A stretch of 64,000 nucleotides of DNA from Gemmatimonadota bacterium (GTDB lineage: Bacteria > Gemmatimonadota > Gemmatimonadetes > Longimicrobiales > Gaopeijiaceae), in assembly GCA_007121455.1 (NCBI GenBank), contig SKKN01000001.1, positions 1 to 64,000 on the forward strand, given 5' to 3'. Below, in pieces: positions 59,132 through 64,000 of this stretch (position 1 is the first letter of the stretch; each line of letters begins with the position of its first letter). The notes beneath the pieces are model-generated. The model had not been told where the DNA came from. It searched no databases and saw nothing but the letters and a program-made list of their open reading frames with translations. A program made the position numbers and the translations under genes.

Positions 59132-60600
59132 CCGCACCGGAAGGATCGGCCCGGCAAAATGGGGCCGCCTCCGTGCGGGCGACGGTGGAGGCCGTCCGGG
59201 AGGGGCGGAGGACCCCCGAACGGATTCTCGAGGAGACCCTGAGTCGGATTCGGAGCGCGGAAGGAGGTCCCAGCGGGCTCCATTCCTTTCTCGCGCTGAC
59301 GAGCGGAGAGGCCTCCGCCTCGGCCGAAGCCTCCGCCCACGGGAGGGGCGCCTCGCCCCTCGCCGGGGTTCCCGTGGCGGTCAAGGACAACCTGGTCACG
59401 CTCGACCTTCCCACCACATGCGGCTCGCGTTTTTTGGAGGGGTACCGCTCCCCGTTCGAGGCCACGGCGGTCCGGCGGCTGCGCGAGGCGGGTGCGCTCG
59501 TGGTGGGGAAGACGAACCTGGACGAGTTCGGCATGGGCTCCTCCACCGAAAACTCCGCATTCGGTCCCACCCGAAACCCCCTCGACCTCGATCGCGTGCC
59601 GGGGGGTAGTTCCGGCGGATCCGCAGCCGCAGTGGCTGCGGGGTACGTCCCGGCGGCGCTCGGGTCCGATACGGGTGGCTCCGTCCGCCAGCCGGCGGCC
59701 TTCTGCGGGATCGTCGGCGTCAAGCCGACGTACGGACGGGTGAGTCGGTACGGACTCGTGGCCTTCGCCTCCTCGCTCGACCAGGTGGGCACGTTCGGGC
59801 GGACGGTGGAGGACGCCGCCCGCCTCCTTCAGGTGGTGAGCGGCTTTGATCCCCGTGATTCGACTTCGGTCCGCACCCCGGTTCCGGACTTCCTCTCCGG
59901 GCTGGAGGGGGGGATCGAGGGACTCGTCGTCGGAGTGCCGAAGGAGTATTTTCCCGACAGTCTCCCGAGATCGGTCAGGGACGGGTGTGAGGAAGCGCTG
60001 GAGCGGCTGCGGGCCGGCGGCGCCGTGATCCGGGAGGTTTCCCTTCCGTACACCGAATACGCCGTGCCGACGTACTACGTGCTCGCCCCCGCCGAGGCGT
60101 CGAGCAATCTCGCTCGCTACGACGGGATTCGGTACGGAAACCGTGCGAGCGGGGCACGGTCGCTCCAGGAAGTCTACGAGGCGTCCCGGAGCCAGGGATT
60201 CGGGCGCGAGGTGAAGCGCCGGATCCTCCTGGGCACCTTCGCACTCTCGTCCGGTTACTACGATCGCTATTACGGACGCGCCCAGAAGGTGAGGAAGGTG
60301 ATCGCCCGCGAGTTTGCCGAGACCTTCGAACGCGGCGTCGACGTCCTCTTCACGCCCACTTCTCCCTCCGTCGCGTTTCCGCTTGGAGAGCGATTGGATG
60401 ATCCGGTCCGGATGTACCTGTCGGATGTCTTCACCGTCACCGCGAATCTGGCCGGCGTTCCGGCTCTGTCGCTTCCCGTCGGCGGGGCGGAGGGCTTACC
60501 CGTGGGCGGGCAGCTGCTGGCTCCGAAGTGGGAGGAGGCTCGACTCCTGCGGGTAGCCCGGTCGCTCGAGCGGACCTTCGGGGCGGTGGAGGCCACATGA
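59128..60600 (+). CDS. gatA: Asp/Glu-tRNA amidotransferase subunit A
   Basis: A 490-residue amidase-signature protein that frees ammonia from glutamine. The catalytic triad is K86 (VAVKDNLVT), cis-Ser S161 (VPGGSSGGSAA) and nucleophile S185 (GSDTGGSVRQPAAFCG), with the normal 24-residue spacing between the serines. ATG 59128 overlaps the gatC stop. With GatB it converts Glu-tRNA(Gln), and possibly Asp-tRNA(Asn), to the amide form, which implies that the organism mischarges at least one of these tRNAs. Confidence 0.97.
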   Translation: MTAPEGSARQNGAASVRATVEAVREGRRTPERILEETLSRIRSAEGGPSGLHSFLALTSGEASASAEASAHGRGASPLAGVPVAVKDNLVTLDLPTTCGSRFLEGYRSPFEATAVRRLREAGALVVGKTNLDEFGMGSSTENSAFGPTRNPLDLDRVPGGSSGGSAAAVAAGYVPAALGSDTGGSVRQPAAFCGIVGVKPTYGRVSRYGLVAFASSLDQVGTFGRTVEDAARLLQVVSGFDPRDSTSVRTPVPDFLSGLEGGIEGLVVGVPKEYFPDSLPRSVRDGCEEALERLRAGGAVIREVSLPYTEYAVPTYYVLAPAEASSNLARYDGIRYGNRASGARSLQEVYEASRSQGFGREVKRRILLGTFALSSGYYDRYYGRAQKVRKVIAREFAETFERGVDVLFTPTSPSVAFPLGERLDDPVRMYLSDVFTVTANLAGVPALSLPVGGAEGLPVGGQLLAPKWEEARLLRVARSLERTFGAVEAT

Positions 60601-62066
60601 GCGAGAGAGCGTTGGAGTCGGTGATCGGTCTCGAGGTGCATGTCCAGCTGCGCACCCGGCAGAAGTTGTTCTGCGCCGACTCGACCCAATTCGGCGCAGA
60701 CCCGAACACGCACGTATGCCCCGTCTGTCTCGGTCTCCCCGGCGCGCTTCCGGTCTTGAACGAGGAAGCGGTGGAGCTGGCCGTCCGGACGAGCCTCTCC
60801 CTGGGCTGCCGAGTCCACCCGGTGAGCGTGTTCGCGCGCAAGAACTACTTCTATCCGGACCTCCCGAAGGGCTACCAGATCTCCCAGTTCGAGCGCCCCC
60901 TCGCGACCGACGGGCGTTTCGCGGTGGAGAGGGAGGGTGGGGGCGAGGTCTCGGTGCGGATTCGGAGGCTCCACATGGAGGAAGATGCCGGGAAGTCGCT
61001 GCATGACCGGGTCGAAGGAGCAACGGCCGTGGATCTGAACCGGACCGGCGTCCCGCTCGTTGAGATCGTCACCGAGCCGGACCTCCGAGAACCGGCCGAC
61101 GCCCGCCTCTTTCTCCAGGGTTTGAAACGACATCTGGAGTACCTGGACGTGAGCGACTGCAACATGGAGGAAGGGAGCCTGCGGGTGGATGCGAACGTCT
61201 CCCTCCGGCCCAGAGGGGAGGCCTCCCTTTCCACGAAGACCGAACTCAAGAACCTGAACACCTTCTCAGGAGTCGAGAAGGCGCTCACGCGGGAAATCGA
61301 GAGGCAGCGCGGGCTCCGCGATGCGGGGGAGCTGGTGCAGCACCAAACGCTCCTCTGGGACGCAGGACGCTCCGAGATCCGCCCGATGCGGACGAAGGAA
61401 GAAAGCCACGACTACAGGTATTTCCCGGATCCGGATCTCCCGCCGGTGGTCGTCGCGGAGTCGCGGATCGAGGAGCTCCGCTCAGAACTTCCGGAGTTTC
61501 CCCGGGCCCGAAGACAGCGGTTCATCGAGCAGTACGCGCTTCCCGATTACGATGCCGGGGTCGTGACGGCCTCGCGGGGACTCGCGGACTACTTCGAGGA
61601 GGTGGTCGACTCGGTCGGAGACCCCAAGGTGGCCTCGAACTGGGTGATGGGACCCGTGCTACAGGAGGTGAACGAGCGGGGTCTGGGGATCGTGGACTTT
61701 CCGGTCGGAGCGACAGCACTGGCCGAGCTCGTGCAGCTCGTGGAGGAGGGGACGATCTCGCACCGCGTGGGCCGCGAGGTGCTGCATCGCATGCTCGACA
61801 GCGGGCGTACGGCTTCACGGGTGGTCGAGGAGGAGGGCTTGGCCCAGGTGCGGGACAGCTCGGCGCTGGAAGGGTGGGTGCTCGAGGTGCTGGAAGCGCA
61901 CCCGGAGGAGGCGGACCGATGCCGGGGAGGGGAACACCGGCTCATCGGCTTCTTCGTGGGACAGGTGATGCGGCACTCGCGGGGCAAGGCCGACCCGAAG
62001 GAGGTGAACCGCATGGTTCGCGCGGCATTCGGGGGCGAAACGGATGGTTCGCCGAGCGAGGCTTAG
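60597..62066 (+). CDS. gatB: Asp/Glu-tRNA amidotransferase subunit B
   Basis: A 489-residue GatB, the kinase/transamidase subunit. SVIGLEVHVQLRTRQKLFCA, CPVCLGLPGALPVLN, KNYFYPDLPKGYQISQF, RLHMEEDAGKSLHD and LVEIVTEPDLREP are conserved; the YqeY-like tail (VEEGTISHRVGREVLHRML, QVMRHSRGKADPKEVNRMV) binds the tRNA elbow. The start overlaps the gatA stop (ATGA), completing a gatCAB cluster in which every junction overlaps. Confidence 0.98.
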   Translation: MSERALESVIGLEVHVQLRTRQKLFCADSTQFGADPNTHVCPVCLGLPGALPVLNEEAVELAVRTSLSLGCRVHPVSVFARKNYFYPDLPKGYQISQFERPLATDGRFAVEREGGGEVSVRIRRLHMEEDAGKSLHDRVEGATAVDLNRTGVPLVEIVTEPDLREPADARLFLQGLKRHLEYLDVSDCNMEEGSLRVDANVSLRPRGEASLSTKTELKNLNTFSGVEKALTREIERQRGLRDAGELVQHQTLLWDAGRSEIRPMRTKEESHDYRYFPDPDLPPVVVAESRIEELRSELPEFPRARRQRFIEQYALPDYDAGVVTASRGLADYFEEVVDSVGDPKVASNWVMGPVLQEVNERGLGIVDFPVGATALAELVQLVEEGTISHRVGREVLHRMLDSGRTASRVVEEEGLAQVRDSSALEGWVLEVLEAHPEEADRCRGGEHRLIGFFVGQVMRHSRGKADPKEVNRMVRAAFGGETDGSPSEA

Positions 62067-62068
62067 AA

Positions 62069-62110
62069 GGCCGTTGCCCCGTTCGGAGCGCCGTGGGGCG
62101 CCTAACGGCC
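62069..62110. terminator. Stem-loop between convergent gatB and the phospholipase-like gene
   Basis: GGCCGTT (62069-62075) pairs with AACGGCC (62104-62110), and inside it GCCCC (62076-62080) pairs with GGGGC (62095-62099). It fills the gap between the two stop codons and overlaps the last codon of the minus-strand gene. There is no T tract, so it is a possible bidirectional terminator only. Confidence 0.45.
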
Positions 62111-63052
62111 CGTCGCCCGAATCCGACCCGGGAGAACGATCCCCGGGAGCTTGATGTCTCCCACCTTCGGAACCCAGAGGTGAGGGTGGTTGGGAAGAGG
62201 AAAGAACTGATCTGCCATCTCCTCCAGGCGCTCCTCCCCTTCATCACGGCCCTCGGAGAGGGCGCGTCTCCGGAGCTTCTTGGCGAGTCGGAGGTTCAAC
62301 TCCCCGATCGGATCCAGGGCCCATGGGCGAGACTCCTCGCCCCTCGCGAGGTAGTCGAGGACGTACTCCAGCGAAGTCCCGACGTACAGGTCGCGGAGGG
62401 GGTCCGGAAAGTCGAAGCGTGAGCGCCGCAGTACCTCGTCGAAGATCCTCTTCCACTGGTCGTGATCCTGGACCCGGATCCAGCCCCGGAAAATCCTTCG
62501 GTTCGTGCGGAAGCTGAAGAGGGTTCGGCTCAAGACGCGGTCGAAGAGCTCGTCGGCGGCGGAGTGGTCGTGGCGCATCACGACCTCCCGTGCCTTGCCC
62601 AGATAGGGTTCACCGAGATGGACGTCCATCCGGTATTCCCAGTAGGTGTGTCCCAGAGCCTGGGTGGTGCTCGTGAGGAGGAGCCGACGGGGCACATAGA
62701 TGTTGTGAGCGACGGTGTCCGCCGCCAGATGCGCCAGGTATCCGTAGCCGACCGCACGGAGCGGCTCGGTATCCGCCTCCTCGAGGATCTCGAGTCCTAC
62801 CCTCCACTCGTGGCAGTGCCGCCCCACCGGGGCGTACTTCTTCGCGAACGAGATGTCCGCCGCAACGGATCCGTAGAGGAAGTGGAGAGGGTAGCGGTGG
62901 AGGACGGCCCGCACTGCCGGCGGAAGGAGGTGGAGGGAGCCGAGGACGGCCTCCCCCAGAGCGATGTGCGTGGCTGGCCCCCACGCCGCGGCCTGCTCGG
63001 GGAGGAGAAGGAGGCCGAGGCCCACCGCCAGCACCAGGGAGAGCTTCGCCAC
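62102..63052 (-). CDS. Secreted zinc-dependent phospholipase C-like protein
   Basis: A 316-residue exported protein. The signal peptide is MAKLSLVLAVGLGLLLLPEQAAA, cut before WGPATH. The mature N-terminal Trp, the His of ATHIALGEAV and LYGSVAADISFAKKY, GRHCHEW, GYLAHLAADTVAHNIYVP give the W-H-D-H-HxxxD-type zinc ligands of the phospholipase C/P1 nuclease fold. Known members cleave phospholipids, but many bacterial homologues are uncharacterised. The start is GTG 63052. The C-terminal 100 residues are basic and helical. Confidence 0.75.
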   Translation of the reverse strand: MAKLSLVLAVGLGLLLLPEQAAAWGPATHIALGEAVLGSLHLLPPAVRAVLHRYPLHFLYGSVAADISFAKKYAPVGRHCHEWRVGLEILEEADTEPLRAVGYGYLAHLAADTVAHNIYVPRRLLLTSTTQALGHTYWEYRMDVHLGEPYLGKAREVVMRHDHSAADELFDRVLSRTLFSFRTNRRIFRGWIRVQDHDQWKRIFDEVLRRSRFDFPDPLRDLYVGTSLEYVLDYLARGEESRPWALDPIGELNLRLAKKLRRRALSEGRDEGEERLEEMADQFFPLPNHPHLWVPKVGDIKLPGIVLPGRIRATGR

Positions 63053-63129
63053 GGGGTTCGGTCCGTCAGGCTCTCAAGGCGTTTCGGAGCCCGCACCCAT
63101 CGGCGGTCCTCCAGTCGGCGACCGCGCGC

Positions 63130-63669
63130 TTAACCATCTACTTCCGGCCCTGGGCCGGAACCGGGCTCCGGCCGGGCAGCCGGTGGAGCTGCACGTGTCT
63201 GCCCATCCGTACGCCCGAGCTTTCGGGCCCCGGCCTTCACCCCCCGTACCGTCGACGCCGTGTCCAGGAAAACCCCCTCGGCTTCACCCTGGAGCACCTC
63301 CATCAGAGCGTTGAAATCCTCGAGGCGCTGCTCCATTCGCTCCGAAGCGCGCGTGACCGACGCGCTCAGCTTCTCGGTATCGGAGCGAACCGTATGGCTG
63401 ATGTAGTCGAGGTTGTCCGCGACGTTGCGGAGTCGTTCGACTCCGCGGTCCGTCGCGATGCCGCGCTTGACTTCCTGCAGGCCGCGCAGGGCATTCCGCA
63501 CCTGAAGGAGCACGACCCCCATACCCACGAGGAAGACGAGGGCAGTGAATCCCATCACGGCAACGCTGAGCCCCACGACCACGTCCCACGGATCACGGGC
63601 CTCCACGAGGACGGTATCCACCGCCTGGAGGGCGAAGGTCGACAGCGAAAGTTCTGCAAGGCCAATCAT
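63130..63669 (-). CDS. DUF948-type membrane-anchored coiled-coil protein
   Basis: A 179-residue protein with one membrane helix (VVVGLSVAVMGFTALVFLVG, about 30-50) and then a helical region, VRNALRGLQEVKRGIATDRG, NVADNLDYISHTVRSDTEKL and ERMEQRLEDFNALMEVLQGE, resembling DUF948 proteins. The C-terminus is a Pro/Ala-rich disordered tail. The function is unknown; the family is often near envelope or cell-division genes. It is transcribed towards the phospholipase-like gene, 77 bases away, and away from murA. Confidence 0.65.
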   Translation of the reverse strand: MIGLAELSLSTFALQAVDTVLVEARDPWDVVVGLSVAVMGFTALVFLVGMGVVLLQVRNALRGLQEVKRGIATDRGVERLRNVADNLDYISHTVRSDTEKLSASVTRASERMEQRLEDFNALMEVLQGEAEGVFLDTASTVRGVKAGARKLGRTDGQTRAAPPAARPEPGSGPGPEVDG

Positions 63670-63719
63670 GAACTAAAGAGTAACGCCTTTCCACGTCGGA
63701 GATCCAGGGCTCCGGTCGG

Positions 63720-63749
63720 TTGCCCCCTGTTCCTCCCGGGAGGTACCTT
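63720..63749 (+). promoter_or_regulatory. Promoter of murA
   Basis: TTGCCC (63720-63725) and TACCTT (63744-63749) are 18 bases apart, identical in both boxes and spacing to the promoter at 3194-3223. Transcription would start near 63756, 33 bases before the murA ATG. Confidence 0.5.
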
Positions 63750-63788
63750 TCGGTCGAAGAGGGTGTCGCCGAACGAACGAGAGGGGTC

Positions 63789-64000
63789 ATGCCTGTATAT
63801 ACGGTGGTCGGAGGCCGGTCCCTGAACGGGTCGATCCGGCCTGCAGGGAACAAGAACGCGGCCTTGCCCTGCCTGGCTGCCACATTGCTGACCGAGGAGC
63901 CCGTTGTCCTGGATAACGTGCCCAGGATTCGGGACGTGGAGACCCTCATCGAGCTCATCCGAACCCTGGGTGCCGAGGCGACCTGGAGGGGAGAGAACTC
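63789..64000 (+). CDS. murA: UDP-N-acetylglucosamine 1-carboxyvinyltransferase (5' part)
   Basis: The first 70 residues of MurA, cut by the right edge of the window. MPVYTVVGGRSLNGSIRPAG is followed by NKNAALPCLAATLLTEEPVV, with the conserved active-site K22 in the NKNAALP motif, and VPRIRDVETLIELIRTLGAE. MurA starts peptidoglycan precursor synthesis by adding enolpyruvate to UDP-GlcNAc. GAGGGG lies close before ATG 63789. Confidence 0.95.
   Translation, partial: MPVYTVVGGRSLNGSIRPAGNKNAALPCLAATLLTEEPVVLDNVPRIRDVETLIELIRTLGAEATWRGEN

Noticed and set aside
1-64000. CRISPR arrays, insertion sequences, prophage genes, tRNA genes
   Set aside because: No regularly spaced repeats, transposase or integrase motifs, terminal inverted repeats or cloverleaf candidates were found in the gaps; almost all gaps are under 250 bases.

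Overview
The window is a high-GC, gene-dense stretch of a bacterial chromosome made up almost entirely of housekeeping operons. I see no insertion sequence, prophage, CRISPR array, tRNA or rRNA. Several features point to a Gram-negative-type organism of the FCB superphylum, most likely Gemmatimonadota: an alternative-type GlmU, a bacillithiol-pathway BshB1, an MglA GTPase without a visible MglB, a histidine kinase with an HQLGTP box, and RseP and DoxX. The phylum is an inference from gene content and protein style; no marker gene was compared.

Region by region. 1-347 is a DoxX-type gene cut by the left edge. 476-3157 is a ribosomal operon behind a near-consensus promoter; S6 and S18 are encoded as one protein, followed by a DUF2232 membrane protein, L9 and RsfS. 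3194-10170 holds a membrane-anchored, ParA/BY-kinase-like pseudo-ATPase coupled to SMC, then a beta-lactamase-fold hydrolase, DAHP synthase and YraN. 10180-13134 is the classic SRP RNA-dnaX-ybaB-recR cluster. 13180-17598 carries two small unknown genes, mglA, pgsA, the cinA C-terminal domain, grpE and dnaJ. 17620-22000 is mostly minus strand: iscS-mnmA, bshB1 and a secreted protein, with a HIRAN-like protein between them. 22137-28576 has a 1358-residue NtrY-like kinase, an RsbRD_N-like helical protein and an aromatic amino acid decarboxylase. 28599-31582 (minus) is a three-gene proton-translocating transhydrogenase. 31967-40828 holds comM, an MscS channel, a second class V desulfurase, thpR, a sigma-54 activator, lepB and an RpoD-like sigma factor.

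40920-49417 is a long block for translation and the envelope: rplM-rpsI-rpsB-tsf-pyrH-frr-uppS-cdsA-dxr-rseP, starting at a TTGACA-N17-TATGAT promoter whose -35 box sits in the loop of a perfect inverted repeat. 49452-53050 (minus) is an overlapping four-gene operon: receiver protein, mannose-1-phosphate guanylyltransferase, alternative GlmU and a WalJ-like hydrolase. 53317-62066 runs lipoprotein, serS, histidine kinase, a UvrD/PcrA helicase and gatCAB. The window ends with a zinc phospholipase C-like protein and a DUF948 protein (minus), and the start of murA.

Genes are often coupled by ATGA or GTGA overlaps (smc, cinA, mnmA, the sigma-54 regulator, dxr, gatC, gatA, gatB and the glmU-like operon). 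The strongest unusual observation is the S6-S18 fusion with a 17-residue all-acidic linker. Next are the pseudo-ATPase coupled to SMC and the promoter placed in a palindrome ahead of rplM. I do not see a defence island or a clearly new multi-gene system.
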